From Diphasiastrum complanatum (lineage: Eukaryota; Streptophyta; Lycopodiopsida; Lycopodiales; Lycopodiaceae), in assembly GCA_029204225.1 (NCBI GenBank), contig CM055095.1, positions 36,481,078 through 36,545,077 of the forward strand: 64,000 nt of DNA. Direction: 5' to 3'. The first letter of the stretch is position 1; every line of letters begins with the position of its first letter. The position numbers and the translations under genes were made by a program. Below are positions 1-11,450 of the stretch, one piece after another. The notes under the pieces are model-generated. The model had not been told where the DNA came from and ran no database searches. It was given only the letters and a program-made list of their open reading frames with translations.

Positions 1-1330
1 TCCACCTCTATGTGTTTTGGTAGGCTTACACATGTATTGACTTGCAGTTCCAACCGCATAAGCAATATCTGGCCTGGTGGTAGTAAGGTAAATCAGGCTG
101 CCCACTAACTGACGATAGAGCGTCTCATCTGCAAATGCTGGACCATCATCTTTTGATGGCTTGTTGCTTGCATCCATGGGTGTGCTGATTGGTTTGCTTT
201 CTTGCATGTTAAACCTCTTCAATAATTTCTGTGCATACTTTGCCTGTGAGATAAAAAGACAACGCTTCCCTTTCCAAACAAACTCCTAGGCAATAGTGTA
301 GCAAACCCAAATCTTTCATTTCAAACTCATTAGAAAGATTCTTCTTAACACAAGCAATAAGCTTCTTATTGCTTCCCGTGATGAGTAGATCATCCACATA
401 GAGCACAACAACCACAAAGTCTTCTCCTTGCCTGAAGACATAAAGATTGCAATCAGACTTACTCTTCTCAAACCCTTGCCTTGCAAAGTACTCATCAATT
501 CGGCTATACCAAGCCCTTGGCGCCTGTTTGAGCCCATACAAGGCTTTCCTAAGCCTGCAAACCAGATTTTCCTTGCCTGTTATTTCAAATCCCTGCGGTT
601 GTTCCATGTAAACCTCCTTCTGTAGGTGCCCATTAAGAAAGGCACTCTTGACATCCATTTGATGGACATCCCAATCAAAATATGAGGCTATAGCCAAAAC
701 GGTCCTGATAGATGTCATTTTAGCAACAGGTGCGAATGTCTCATCATAGTCTAGCGCCTCTTGCTGAGCATAGCCTTTCGCCACCAACCTTGCCTTGTAC
801 TTGTCCACTGTTCCATTGGCATGAAACTTGGTCTTATAGACCCACTTGCAACCTATTGGTTGCTTCCCTTCTGGCAATGTAGTGAGCTCCCATGTGTCAT
901 TCTTGACAATGGAGTCGTACTCCTCCTGCATGGCATGTTGCCATACCTTTTCTCTCACGGCTTCGTGAAAGAACTGTGGCTCATCTGCATTCAGAATAGT
1001 GGACATAAGAGCAAAGTTAGTCTCTTGTCTCTCATGAGACCTAAGAGATCTTCTGACACCCTGTTCACTGCTCTCTCCTTCTTCAATCATTTGACCTTCT
1101 TTGATTGTTTCCCAATACCACCTAGGTAGCTTCTTCCTAGCAGTAGGTGATGTGGATGGTGACCACGTATCCCATGGTATTGTTTTAGTCTTCTGTTTGT
1201 CCCCAACTTCTGCTTCTGGTACTTGGCCAAAAAGAGGTCTCGAACTAGTAGGTTCGGTTTCCTGTTGTTGCTCCTGCACTTGAGGCTTACAAGACTCTTG
1301 ACTAGGATCCTCATCCGTGGAATCAATCAA
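1..1330 (-). pseudogene. copia A reverse transcriptase and start of RNase H
   Basis: The ORF 1330-209 (373 residues) has the copia reverse transcriptase blocks: KARLVAKGYAQQ, the first catalytic Asp in MDVKSAFLNG, YGLKQAPRAWY, and the catalytic LYVDD. The frame shifts near 300-240. In another frame 240-1 continues as LLKRFNMQESKPISTPM and LVGSLIYLTTTRPDIAYAV, the connection to RNase H. The rest of RNase H and the 3' LTR lie beyond the left edge. Confidence 0.9.
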
Positions 1331-1572
1331 TCAATAATTCCTTCCTTCTCCTGCTCCTGTATCTTGGGTACATGCTCTTCATCAAAGATGACATCTCGAC
1401 TTAGGATCTTCCTCCTGTTTTCGAGATCATATAGCACATAAGCTTTCTCACCTTCACTATACCCAAGAAAGACACACTTTACGGATTTTGCATCAAGTTT
1501 CTTCCGCAAGTCCTTTGGTGCCCACCTTGGGCTTGTTGCCACTATATGCCTCTTCTGGCGTGATTCCTTCAA
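1327..1572 (-). pseudogene. copia A integrase C-terminal region and linker
   Basis: 81 residues in a different frame from the integrase core. The motif KCVFLGYSEGEKAYVLYD followed by SRDVIFDE is the standard copia segment between integrase and reverse transcriptase. It ends at a stop at 1327; the linker carries on in the next frame into the reverse transcriptase piece. A homologous scrap is seen at 18300-18420. Confidence 0.85.
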
Positions 1573-2389
1573 CTGCTTTGGTCGGACTTCTATTCAATAG
1601 AAAAACAGCAGTTGCTACCGCTTCTGCCCAAAAGGAATTTGGCAACCCCTTTGCCTTGAGCATGCTCCTCGCACACTCAACTATAGACCTGTTTTTCCGC
1701 TCAGCCACGCCGTTTTGCTGCGGTGTATGTGGAGCAATAAACTGTCTCTTTATCCCACATGCTTTGCAAAGATCTTTGAACTCATCAGAAATATACTCAC
1801 CACCCTTATCTGACCTGAGAGTCTTTAACCTCTTTCCTGTGTGGTTTTCCACCATAGCTTTCCACTGTTTTAAGTATTTGAACGCTTCAGATTTCAGTTT
1901 CAGAAAATAGACCCATACCTTCCGAGAGAAATCATCTACGAAGGTCATGAGATAGTATGCCCCCCCTGCTGATTTGACCTGCATGGGACCGCATAAATCT
2001 GAATGCACAAGTTCAAGAATGCCCTTGGCCCTGGTAGCTTTCTCCTTTGGAAACTTTTTCCTCTGTTGCTTCCCTAATGCACAAGCCTCACATGTATCTG
2101 AAGAAGACTTAATGATAGGAAGATCTGCTACCATTTTGTGCCTGTTCAAAACTTGCAAACTTTTGTAACTCAAATGACCATATCTCTCATGCCAAAGCTT
2201 GTCCCGATTAGTATCTCTTGCAGACAAGGCCTCTTGGCTAGGAATGATTGTGAAAAGCTTGTAAAGACCTCCTTCTTGCATTCCCTTGGCTACCACTTTG
2301 AAGTTCTTCTCTTTGTCTTTTACCAAACATTTAGAATCATTAAACTCTACCACCATGTTCTGTTTGGTAATGGCACCAACAGATAACAA
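1493..2389 (-). pseudogene. copia A integrase
   Basis: 298 residues. An HHCC zinc-binding region is present (HERYGHL ... CEACALGK), followed by the catalytic core with all three acidic residues: HSDLCGP, RSDKGGEYIS and QNGVAERKNRS. The core is intact, which marks the copy as relatively recent. The last residues (after NKPKVGTKG) are a frameshifted tail; the true continuation is the ORF ending at 1327. Confidence 0.9.
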
Positions 2390-3240
2390 GTTCTAGCCAA
2401 CCCTGGTACATGCAACACACTTTTAATTTCCTTCACCTCACCTGATGATAGCTGTATTGCAACTCTACCTTTGCCCCTCACCATACGTGTAGAATTATCT
2501 CCAAGGCAAACATGCTGGCCATCTTCTGTCTCCTCATAGGTGCTGAACCAATCTCTATGAGGTGTCATGTGCTTTGAGGCTCCAGAATCAATGTACCATC
2601 CACCAAATGTGGATTCAGATGATAGGGCTGCGGTGAATAGCTCAAGCACACCAGATTGCTCCTCCTCTGCAACTTTGTCAACAAAGTGACTCTGCTGGTT
2701 CTTTCCCTTCTTCTGATCACTTTGCTTCTTCCTGCATTCAAAAGCAAAATGCCCATACTTACCACAATAGTTGCAGTTGCCCTTCCTCTTGGGTGTAGAT
2801 GAGGAATTGGTGCTTGACTCCTCTCCAACCTGTAACTTGGACACCTGCTGCTCCAAGCTTTGCTTTGAGTTCTTCTTTTTGCCTTTGCCTTTCTTCTGAA
2901 AGTTTTGCTTCTTCTTAGAAGCAAATGCAAGCTCTGGATTATCTTCCCTTTCAGAAAGATTCTTCCTTCTCATCTCCTCCTGTAAAAGAAGACCACATAA
3001 CTCCCCAAAGGTTGGGAGCTTCTCCCTAGCAGAAAGGGACATCACATAGTCTTGATAGTTGAATGACAAGCTGTTCAAGACTATGGGAACAATACTCCTG
3101 TCACTTACTTTCTCTCCAACTGAAGCAAGCTGATCCAATAGGTCCTTGACCTTTGTAATATGATCACCAATTGTTGCACCTGCTTCCATCTTGAGAGTAT
3201 GTAACCTGTTTTGCAAATACACCAGCTTGGCTGAATCCAC
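2347..3240 (-). pseudogene. copia A gag C-terminus, zinc knuckle and protease
   Basis: 297 residues. The first third continues gag (YLQNRLHTLKMEAGA). A lysine-rich basic stretch follows, then a CCHC zinc knuckle CNYCGKYGHFAFEC that would bind element RNA. The aspartic protease follows with its active-site motif WYIDSGASKHMT. The frame breaks at the end (near 2390), where the next piece takes over with the sequence that precedes the integrase zinc finger. Family knowledge: the protease cuts the polyprotein in the particle. Confidence 0.88.
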
Positions 3241-3257
3241 TGTTTCAAAAATAGACT

Positions 3258-3533
3258 TCAGAATTGTCCAAGCATCAGCTGCATCCCTTGCATTGAAATG
3301 TGAGGAATAATATTGTCCTTGACAGAAAGATTGATTATCCTATGAGCTTTATGTCTCCTGTTCATGTATTCCTTCAATTCAGGATCAGATGTTGGTACAG
3401 GTTCTGTACCTGTCATGACCTCCCAGCAATTCTTATCCATCAAGATATTGGCTATCTTGAACTTCCACACTCTGTAGTTTGTGCCATCTAGTTTGCTAGA
3501 TTCACCCAGCAAACTCTCCCCAAGACTTGCCAT
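3258..3533 (-). pseudogene. copia A gag, N-terminal part
   Basis: Starts with an ATG at 3533 and encodes 91 residues with the copia gag hallmarks LDGTNYRVWKFKIANIL and a following RRHKAHRIINLSVKDNI stretch (UBN2 / gag-polypeptide type). The frame is lost near 3258 and gag continues in another frame from 3240. A close relative lies at 17120-17376. The product would be the nucleocapsid precursor forming virus-like particles in the cytoplasm. Confidence 0.85.
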
Positions 3534-3990
3534 GCTAAAATCTGTGCTTAAAACAGAAGCTCAACTTGAAAGAGATCAGAAAAGAACAGCTTCCAGCAAC
3601 AAGGGTTTAACCCCAAACTAGGGTATGTAGCCACTTCAAGGCAACCCTTCAGCTCCTGCTTTTGTCTTTGCCACTTGGTGTGGCCTCACTAGCACAAGCA
3701 CTTGGCTCCACTGGAACAGAAACCACAAGCCCCTATAGAAAGTGCGCCCTACTTTTGTGTAAGCTCCTCCAGAAAGACTCCCGAAAACTTAGCCAGATTT
3801 AGAAAGTTTTTGGATCATCCCACTCCCCTTGCCAATAGCTCTCCAACAGTGCAAGACTCCACCTGATCTAACACCTGTAGATCAAATGCTCCCTCTTTCA
3901 AAATTGAGGTGCTTGTAGAAGATAAGAATTTTCTCAAGAATCTAAGCACTGAAGTTTCTCTCACTCTCAGACTCACAGGCTAGACAACCT

Positions 3991-4002
3991 GCTCTGATAC
4001 CA
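3991..4002 (-). other. Primer binding site, initiator tRNA-Met type
   Basis: Minus strand reads TGGTATCAGAGC immediately inside the LTR end. This is the usual plant copia primer site complementary to the 3' end of initiator tRNA-Met. Confidence 0.9.
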
Positions 4003-4401
4003 TGAAGATTTACAAGACCTAGCTATGGAGTATCTTAACTCAAATGCTAGATCAACTATGAAAGCTTGAGAAAACTTGGCTATGGAAATATCACACACAA
4101 GGAGAATTGCATGAGCATCTCACAAACTCAAAAGTCTCAAGAAGAAATGAATTGCTAGAGAGAGAGAGGAGGGCGTGGGTCCTCCAAATCCCTTGTGAGG
4201 CAAGCACCTCCTATACATGCATGGAAAGTCTAGGTGTCAACCATAGGAGTGAGCTACTTGGCCAAGTGGGCCACTTGCACTAATTTACATAACTTAACAA
4301 AAGGGGGGTCTCATGCATTTAATTAAAACATGCCCCATGAGTTATGTACAACTTAACTAATGCTTAGCCAAAAGGGGTAAAATAGGCATTACTCTTCAAC
4401 A
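4003..4401 (-). repeat. 5' LTR of copia element A
   Basis: Minus-strand sequence begins TGTTGAAGAGTAATGCC at 4401 and ends TAAATCTTCA at 4003, directly before the primer binding site. It matches the plus-strand LTR at 13948-14250 (start TGTTGGAGAGTAATGCC, end TTGCAATTCA), including an internal run of TCTC. About 399 bp. Confidence 0.85.
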
Positions 4402-4402
4402 C

Positions 4403-5400
4403 TCACCTCACCCCCTCGTTGATCCCTCACCTCACCCCCTCGTTGATCTCTCACCTCACCCCATTGTTATTCCAGCCCCCCCCCTCGTTGCCACTTCACC
4501 TCACCCCCTTGATGACCCATCTCCCTCTCCTACTACAACTCTCACCCCCCTCTCTGATGGTTGCTTCCCTGATTCAGCTCCTCTTCTGTCTTCTGACCCT
4601 ATTCTTCCCACACCGATCATTGCTCACTCTTCCTCCTTCACAGCACCACAGTCTACAGCCAATATTCTGTATACGCCTTCTAAATCAATTGAACTTTTTT
4701 CATCTTGGCAGATTGATCAATTCAAGGCAGATTTCCAATTTTTGCGGTATGAAATTTCACAGCTGAAAGGAACGGTTACTTCTTTGGTCAACGAGAAGAA
4801 GCTATTGCAGTCCAAGGTTGCCTCACTCGAACAATCCATCAGAATCAAACAGGCCGCAACTTCGGAATCCACCACCAACATGCTACGGGAACTAGAAACC
4901 AAGATTGAGAAGCAACACGAAGAGGCCCTTTCTTGGGCATCAGTTTTGAAAAAGGGCACCAAACCCAGCGCTCCCATCTCCTCAGTTATCTCAGCCACCA
5001 TCTCGAAAGAGAAATCTCGAGACCAAAAATCCCACAATATTAGAGTTCGTGGAGTTCTAGATACACAGGATGCATTGGCTGAAGCTAAACGCTTTCTCGA
5101 CATCACTCTCGGGCACAGGACAGAGGGGTTAGACACTGCATGGAGGACCACTAGAGATGCAGCCACACTCATTCTTCGTTTCACCTCCCTCGAGAGCCGT
5201 CGAGATGCTTTGCGGTGCAGAGCTAAGCTACGTGGTACCACTATCTACATGGACGACGACCTCACATATATCCAGGTAGAGGAGAGGCGTAAGGCCTTTC
5301 AGGCAGCCCGTGAGTCTGGCAGACGAGTTTTCCTCCAGAGTCTTCGTCCTTTGCTGAGGGCACAGGTTCACCCTACCTTGATTTATCGCTTGATATTATC
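4403..5400 (+). pseudogene. LINE ORF1 protein (L1 ORF1p-like), partial
   Basis: The frame is open from the very edge of the element. It begins with a proline-rich part in which a unit SPHPLVD is repeated (the DNA repeat CTCACCCCCTCGTTGAT at about 4410-4460). A predicted coiled coil follows (LRYEISQLKGTVTSLV ... LLQSKVASLEQSI). The next segment (IRVRGVLDTQDALAEAKRFL ... LILRFTSLESRRDALR ... MDDDLTYIQVEERRKAFQAA) resembles in pattern the RRM plus C-terminal domain of L1 ORF1p. In L1 elements this protein coats the RNA. The ATG at 4742 is internal to this frame. The ORF runs on to 5614 but from 5400 it reads the endonuclease out of frame. Confidence 0.7.
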
Positions 5401-7668
5401 AGATTCGCAGAGCGGGGGCATATTCTCCTCATTGGAGATTTTAATGCCCGAACCTCTTCACGACAGTCAGAGTTCTATGACATCACCGACCAGCTCCGCG
5501 TTCATGCCCTTGACAGCGATGATATGGGAGTTACCAGGATTTCAGAGGACAGCTTGGGACCTACTACCCCTTACGGTGAGCATTTATTGCAGTTTGGAGA
5601 GGCCCATGAGTTAGCCATTTACAATGGCCTAACTTGTTGGCCAAAATCTGGCAGTTATACTTGTCACCCTCACAGTGGTGGACATAGTGTTGTGGATTAT
5701 CTCATGGAATCACCATCTTCCATACCTCTCATATCTGATTTTCATGTATATCCCACCACTCTCTCTGATCATTCCTTTCTCTCCTTCGCTATCGGCCGCC
5801 TCCCACCTCCCCAGCCATCCTCACACCCCCTGCTTACACGGGCACCCAAGTATACATTCAGTTCTCTCTTTACACCAGTTTACCAGGAGTTCCTAACCTC
5901 ATTGCTCCATTCCTTCCCTCGCAATAGTACAGTCGAGACTCAAGCTGCCTTTCTTAGCACTTCTCTTCATACCGCTGCTTCCCTTGCTTTTCCATCTAAA
6001 CCCCATAAAAGCAGAGGCACCTGCTCCTCATCGATACGACCCCCACACCCCCCGTGGTATGATGCTGAATGTCGCTCTCTTCGTCAGCTTGTCACCCATG
6101 CCCGCACTCACGATCCTCATCTCCTCCCCTCCGCCAGGCGCTCTTACCGTCGCACACTCCGCCGAAAAAAGCGTATATATGATGACTCCGAAGGAACGCG
6201 TCTTGTTGATCTTCTCTTCAGTTCCTCTTCAGGTGCCTTTTGGCGTGAGTTTATCCCTCGTGCTCCACCACCCCTCCTGGATGACCTTCGCATATGGACC
6301 AAATACGCTACCAAACTATATACCATACCCACTGACGCACCCATCTCTATCTCCCCACGCCCCTCTGAGTTCACCTTCTTCACATCTGACATGGTACTTA
6401 CGGCCATCAAGAGAATGAAGTCCCATAAAGCAAGAGATATCGAAGACCTTGAATCTGAACTCCTAACCCATGCTTCCGACCTCCTTGCTCCCACACTAGC
6501 CACTCTCCTCAATTCCGCCGTTGTCTCTGGTTTCCCCTCATCCTGGTGCACCAACATCATCCACCCTATTCATAAAAATGGTGATCCCATGATTCCTGGT
6601 AATTACCGCACCATCATGATCGGACATGTTCTCACGAAGCTCTATGGTACCATACTCCAGTCTGCAGTGAGTTCAGAGGCGGAAGCTCGGAGATTACATG
6701 CATTGGGCCAGGCAGGTTTCCGATCTCATTATTCTACCACTGACCATATTTTTACACTTCGAGCCTTGATCGAGGAAGCTAAGTACAGGAAAGAGAGGGT
6801 TTACTGCTGTTTTGTAGATTTCAGGAAGGCCTTCGATTCTATACCACGCTCCCTGCTCATTCAGAGACTTCGTGACCTTGGTTTCTCCACAGATATTGTT
6901 TTAGCAGTGATGGCTCTTTATGAGAAGGTCTTGGGATGTTTCCAACATAGCAGTGGCTTATCTGATCACATTTGGAGCACCATTGGGGTGAAACAGGGGT
7001 GCTCTCTTTCACCGGTTCTCTTTGGATTGTATATTGATGAGTTAGAGCGAGTCATCTCACAGTGTGGCGGGGGTGGCTGTAGACTTGGCACCATTCTGAT
7101 TGCTATTCTCCTTTATGCGGATGATGTAGTACTAGTATCCCCGACCAGAGAGGGTTTGCAGAGGCAGCTGGATTGTTTACAGGGATTTTGTACCGGATGG
7201 GGGTTGGGGGTGAACACTGCGAAGACCAAGGTTATGGTCTTCAACACTTCTCGAGCCTTCATGCAACGCCAGGAGCTCATCCTAGATGGACAGGCCTTAG
7301 AGGTAGTTTCCTCTTATACCTATTTGGGGATACTCTTCTCTGGTCCTACCTTCAGCATGCGGCAAGCTGCCACCACCCGACTTGGGAAGGGGCATTCCTC
7401 TCTTGTTCAGCTTGAGCGGTTCTGTTTCAGGAAGCTCATCCGAGATGTTCGCAGTAAGTGTAGACTCTTTGATACTATTGTCACCCCCACAGCCTTATAT
7501 GCGGCAGAGACATGGTGCACCGGCCTCCCTTCATCACATTGGGCCAGCATTTCACGATTGCAGACCACCATGTTAGCCCGTATGATTTGGGCGAAGCCCT
7601 CGGTTCCACATGAGATCCTTCTTGCAGAGTTTGTCGTTCCACCCATTCAGATATATGCCGCGTTCTAG
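5401..7668 (+). pseudogene. LINE ORF2: endonuclease C-terminal part and reverse transcriptase
   Basis: The frame is open from 5401; the ATG at 5524 is internal. The endonuclease retains only its last blocks: LLIGDFNART, then HSVVDYLM and LSDHSFLSF with the catalytic SDH. The N-terminal half of the endonuclease is gone. The reverse transcriptase follows with WCTNIIHPIHKNGD, GQAGFRSHYSTTDHI, motif A FVDFRKAFDS, GVKQGCSLSPVLF and the catalytic YADDVVLV. The Asp pairs needed for polymerisation are present. The frame stops at 7668 but homologous sequence continues. Confidence 0.9.
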
Positions 7669-8616
7669 CTTATCACATACATTCAGAGAATCCAGGCTCT
7701 GCCCGATGAGGATATGAGATATACACAGACAACACTTGTCTCCTCACACTTTCTTCATGACCAGGGCTATCGACTATCGTGGTTCTCTTAGGCATCCCAT
7801 TTCCTCCTTGAGTCATTTGGTATCTCCATTACAGAGCTCCCCTCAGGTACTCATCAGTATATCAGGCGCATCTTATATCGGGCATATCTCGACCGTACTT
7901 GGGGGCGACAGCTTGGGGTGAAACCCGGCTACTACTGGACTCATTTTATTGAGCTTGACATAGCAGGGGTCCCGGTCTTACCGCATTATTTGGACTCGAG
8001 ACTATCACATTGCCTCAGATTTACATTGGGACAGCTTCGTGTATTATCACATCAGTTGGCTATTGAGACTGGTAGATTCCAGGGTACCCCGAGAGAGGAG
8101 CGGATTTGCCAGTTATGCTCTTTAGAGGAGGTGGTGTCAGAGGAGCACTTTATCTTTAGGTGCCCGGTATATTACGAGATCAGAGGGAGATACCATTGTT
8201 TGTTCCGAGACACACCTGTCACCTTACGATCGCTCATAGCTTATGAGGATTCCCGATGCGCGGCACTCATGATACGAGAAATATTTATACTACGACAGGA
8301 TTTGTATCAGACAGCCCAGCCGAGTCAGGTTTCTCAGCCTCAGATCACTTCTTTCTTCTCCAGGAGGAGAGGACGTTTTGATGACGGTGACGATGATGAT
8401 GATGACCTACTTGCCCACAGAGACCAGAGACAGCGTCCCACACATACCCATGTTGCAGCACGAGCTACTCGACCTATCATGAGGAGACCTCTTCATCCTC
8501 TCAGACGACGTCAGAGACCACCAGTGGCCCTTCATGCCACAGGCCATATTACATCCTTCTATATCATCAGCACCAGTAGGACAGGACTAGATGATAGCGT
8601 CATATCTCACTCATGA
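7669..8616 (+). pseudogene. LINE ORF2 C-terminal region
   Basis: After the stop at 7668 the protein continues (IQRIQALPDEDMRYT...), shifts frame near 7790, and is open again from about 7918 to 8616. The best block is ERICQLCSLEEVVSEEHFIF followed by RCPVYYEIR, a C-C-H-C cysteine motif typical of LINE C-termini. The tail is acidic then basic (a run of Asp near 8385-8405 followed by Arg-rich sequence). Encodes no separate protein; it is the broken end of ORF2. Confidence 0.78.
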
Positions 8617-8811
8617 CTGTTAGCAGTATACATGCTCCTACATGTTTCTAATAGCATCACATCTATTTCAGTTTATAGCTTTAGCTCTAGATTGCTACTT
8701 TTGTTACTGTTTTGGAGACGTTTCATACGCTCCTATGGTTACCACATACTTGACATGTACATTTACTAGTCTTATATGCCTTTTGGCATGGAAAAGACAT
8801 TAATAAAGCTT

Positions 8812-8827
8812 TCTTTCTTTCTTTCTT

Positions 8828-8922
<95 letters not shown>
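8812..8922 (+). repeat. AATAAA signal, (CTTT)n and (TC)46 microsatellite
   Basis: AATAAA lies at 8812-8817, followed by CTTT units and then an uninterrupted TC run at 8831-8922 (92 bp). The position right after the LINE polyadenylation signal suggests it is the element's 3' tail. The ORFs reading through it on either strand are artefacts. Confidence 0.9.
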
Positions 8923-8926
<4 letters not shown>

Positions 8927-8937
8927 AGCATTTTGAG

Positions 8938-9075
8938 TTCCTATTTTTGCTTTCTTGAGGTGCTTAAGATTTTCATGGTTTTACATGCTTCCATAGCTAA
9001 TTTCTTTCAAGCTTTCATGTTGTGTGTCTGTTATTGAGGATAAGACACTTCATAGATAGACCTAAAAGTTCATCA
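8938..9075 (+). repeat. Copia A-family LTR fragment
   Basis: The stretch with GAGGTGCTTAAG, CCATAGCTAATTTCTTTCAAG and GACACTTCATAGATAGACC parallels the 3' half of the LTRs at 4003-4401 and 13948-14250. It is diverged and no gag follows. The TC run just upstream lies where those LTRs have a short TCTCTCTC run, so the microsatellite may partly derive from it. Confidence 0.5.
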
Positions 9076-9887
9076 GGAATAAGTTTTCGCTCATATCCTA
9101 TTGAAGATCAAGATCTTATTAGAGCTTGTTAGCCTTGAGAAAGGGAGCATATCTCGTGTGTAGGTCACATCAAGTTGCAATTAGCACAATTGGAGAGCAC
9201 TCACCAAGGGAAAGAGATCCATACCAGATTTGTTGATTTTTGGGTAAAAATTCTAGAGATTCCTGAAGCAGCCTATGAGAAAATAACAATGACTGTGCTC
9301 TATGGAATAAATTTGTTGAGCACAACTTTTGCAACAAACCTTGCCTTGTATTTTTTCTATATTATAATCAGATTTGAACTTGTTTGGTAAACGCATTTAC
9401 ATGCACTAGGCCTTTTCCTTGAAGGTAGCTACACAAAATTGCATTCTTAATTATTTAATCAGTCTCCTCATACATAGCATGTCTCCATGAATCTTCGTTT
9501 GAAGCTCTTTTTAGATAATATGGGGTCCTTTGTCTCAAAGTATGTTTGCCTGCCATGAAAGCCTAATGTACTTCACCTATTACCTATGAATTAGATATCC
9601 TCGATAATCTCCTAGCTCCATGTTCACTGGACTCACCCTCATCAATAATTTGAAAACTCTTAATTTTTTGACTTACTATGGCCCAACTTCAAGTTAATGT
9701 GGCTCCAATTTGCTGTTAATGTCTAAGTTTGGCTTAACATGGCCCAACTTCAAGTTTGATGGTTCCTTGAGGAAGTGCACTTACCTACAAGGGAGAGGAG
9801 AAAGGGTCCATGAGTGTTTGACACATCTCCCATGACTTTGGGCTATTCACATTATGACTCTTGAGTTCCATGATGGTTGTCTGTCCA
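9076..9887. other. Unassigned AT-rich stretch
   Basis: No convincing coding sequence or repeat boundary. The phrase TGGCCCAACTTCAAGTT is present twice (about 9680 and 9738), a small local duplication. Probably decayed retroelement leader. Confidence 0.4.
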
Positions 9888-11450
9888 AATGTTTTGGGGT
9901 TATTAGTTATGGACTTGGCTTAATACATTCGTCGCGTCCATTTACATTTACTTTACTTTATGCATAAGCAGGCCTTGGGCCCTTTTTTATTCACTAGTGA
10001 CACTTAGACTATATGGTTGGCCTTTGGCCTTATTATTCATTATTAGGCCATTTGGACACATTACTGGAGAGTGGGGGCCTTCTTAGAGGGCGCACTATAA
10101 TCCCTCCCAGTTGGGCCCTAGCCACCAGAAGCTTCCTTTTAGGGCTTCCTCTTGGCTATAAGTAGGGAAACTATGTCATTTGTTATTCAGCTGATGATAT
10201 TGATCTCTCTCTTTAGTCTCCTTAATCTCTCTCTTTCCTGCTTTCTAGGGTTAAGTCTTGCTTATGTGCTGCTTTCATAGCTTAAGTCTTGCTTATGTGA
10301 TGCTTTCATAGCTTAGCTCTAGATCAGCTGTGGCTCTATTCGTAAGTTTATTTACATAGGATTGTACCATCACATGTTCTCTACATTATGAAGCTTCCGC
10401 AAGAGGGAGTAAGTCATCCCATTCATTGATTATTGATTATACTTCAGCTTATATTCTCTTCTCCTTTGTGCATGTTTTCTTCTTCTTCCTAAAGTAGGTG
10501 AAGGTAGATCTTAAGATTTTGTGGATTTCAAAATGATATCAAAGCTTGGGGTCCACTCGCCCAATAAGAAGGAAGTCAATCTGACTTTCAGATCTCGATT
10601 TTGCATGTTCATGAGAGAGATTGCTGAAAATGGATTTTAAAGAGAGAAAACAGGCACCAACCTTCTTTCAACCATATCTTGATGTAGAGGGTCCCATTTG
10701 CAAGAGGCTTGGATCTTGGCATACGACTTCGTCTCTCCTATGAAAGAGAAGATCTCTAAACGTTTTGTTGCTGATATTGCAAGAACAAGTGGTTGAAGTA
10801 GGCGCTTTCATTGAGAGCCTACTCTCCTGCTGATGCCATGCTATCCATCTGTGAAGCAAGCCTTGTGCTGGTCTTACCTAATGGAAGAAGAATTACCTTC
10901 CAAATCTTTGTGAACAGCATTCTATTTTAGTTGAGGATGGATGAGAGACAAGACGCATGTTTCTTGAATGGTGAAGAAAAGTTGCATAATTCTAATATCA
11001 ACTATGGAGGTTCAAGATGAAGAAGCTCCTCATCCTGGCTGATGTATGGGAGATTGTGATGGATTGACGAGAGCTACAACAGCAGCAAACGAGATGCTCA
11101 AATATGACAAGAGGGAGAGAAAGCCCTTTGCATGATCAACGTGACCATCTCCGATAAAGTGATCCCTCACATTACTATGACCACCATTCTCAAAAAAATT
11201 TGGGAGATCCTAAAAGACATCACCTCACGTCTATTATTTTCAAAGCAAAAATTGCTTAATACCAAGACGAAGGATGGAGAGGAGGTGATGGCCTTCTTGA
11301 TGAAGAACTCGAGGAGATTGGCAAGGACGTTGAGTCCCATCTTGAATGGACTACCACACACTTATCATGTAGTTACTTCTCTAATGGCTAGACTGAACCC
11401 AAGAAATAGAAGGCAAAGGTGACACTCCTATCAACTTGCAAGATGGTAGA
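9888..11450 (+). mobile_element. Ty1/copia fragment B: LTR, primer site and gag start
   Basis: An LTR-like block ends at 10530 (GTGGATTTCA) and is followed by TGATATCAAAGC at 10534-10545, a one-base variant of the copia primer site. After a leader, decayed gag begins near 10970 (NYQLWRFKMKKLLILADVWEIV in shifting frames) and continues in the open frame 11132-11422 (MINVTISDKVIPHITM ... NGLPHTYHVV), both UBN2-type gag signatures. Nothing of pol remains. The LTR part 9888-10165 has an inverted copy at 47774-48050. It lies in the intron downstream of exon 7 of the aminotransferase gene. Confidence 0.7.

Larger units (their letters stand above)
1..4401 (-). mobile_element. Ty1/copia retrotransposon A, 5' LTR to RNase H, runs off left edge
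   Basis: Read on the minus strand the order is 5' LTR (4401-4003), primer binding site (4002-3991), untranslated leader (3990-3534), gag, protease, integrase, reverse transcriptase and the start of RNase H at position 1. This gag-PR-IN-RT-RH order is diagnostic for Ty1/copia. The 3' LTR lies outside the window. The polyprotein is recognisable along its whole length but switches frame about five times, so this copy is dead yet fairly young. A second member of the family, more decayed, sits at 13948-18998 and shares the LTR, leader and gag-pol sequence. The right LTR edge abuts the LINE at 4402. Confidence 0.93.
4402..8922 (+). mobile_element. L1-like LINE retrotransposon, internally deleted
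   Basis: Plus-strand non-LTR element: ORF1 with coiled coil and RNA-binding-like part, then endonuclease and reverse transcriptase, a C-terminal CCHC-like region, an AATAAA signal (8812-8817) and a pyrimidine microsatellite tail. The 5' end abuts the copia LTR at 4401, so the true LINE start is not seen. A deletion near 5400 joins ORF1 to the last part of the endonuclease, and a frameshift near 7790 splits the C-terminus. No target duplication could be identified. Confidence 0.88.

Noticed and set aside
1101-1910. Plus-strand ORFs opposite the copia polyprotein (for example 1488-1910)
   Set aside because: Antisense shadows of the integrase and reverse transcriptase on the minus strand.
8776-8958. 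60-residue ORF rich in Ser-Leu
   Set aside because: It is translation of the TC microsatellite.
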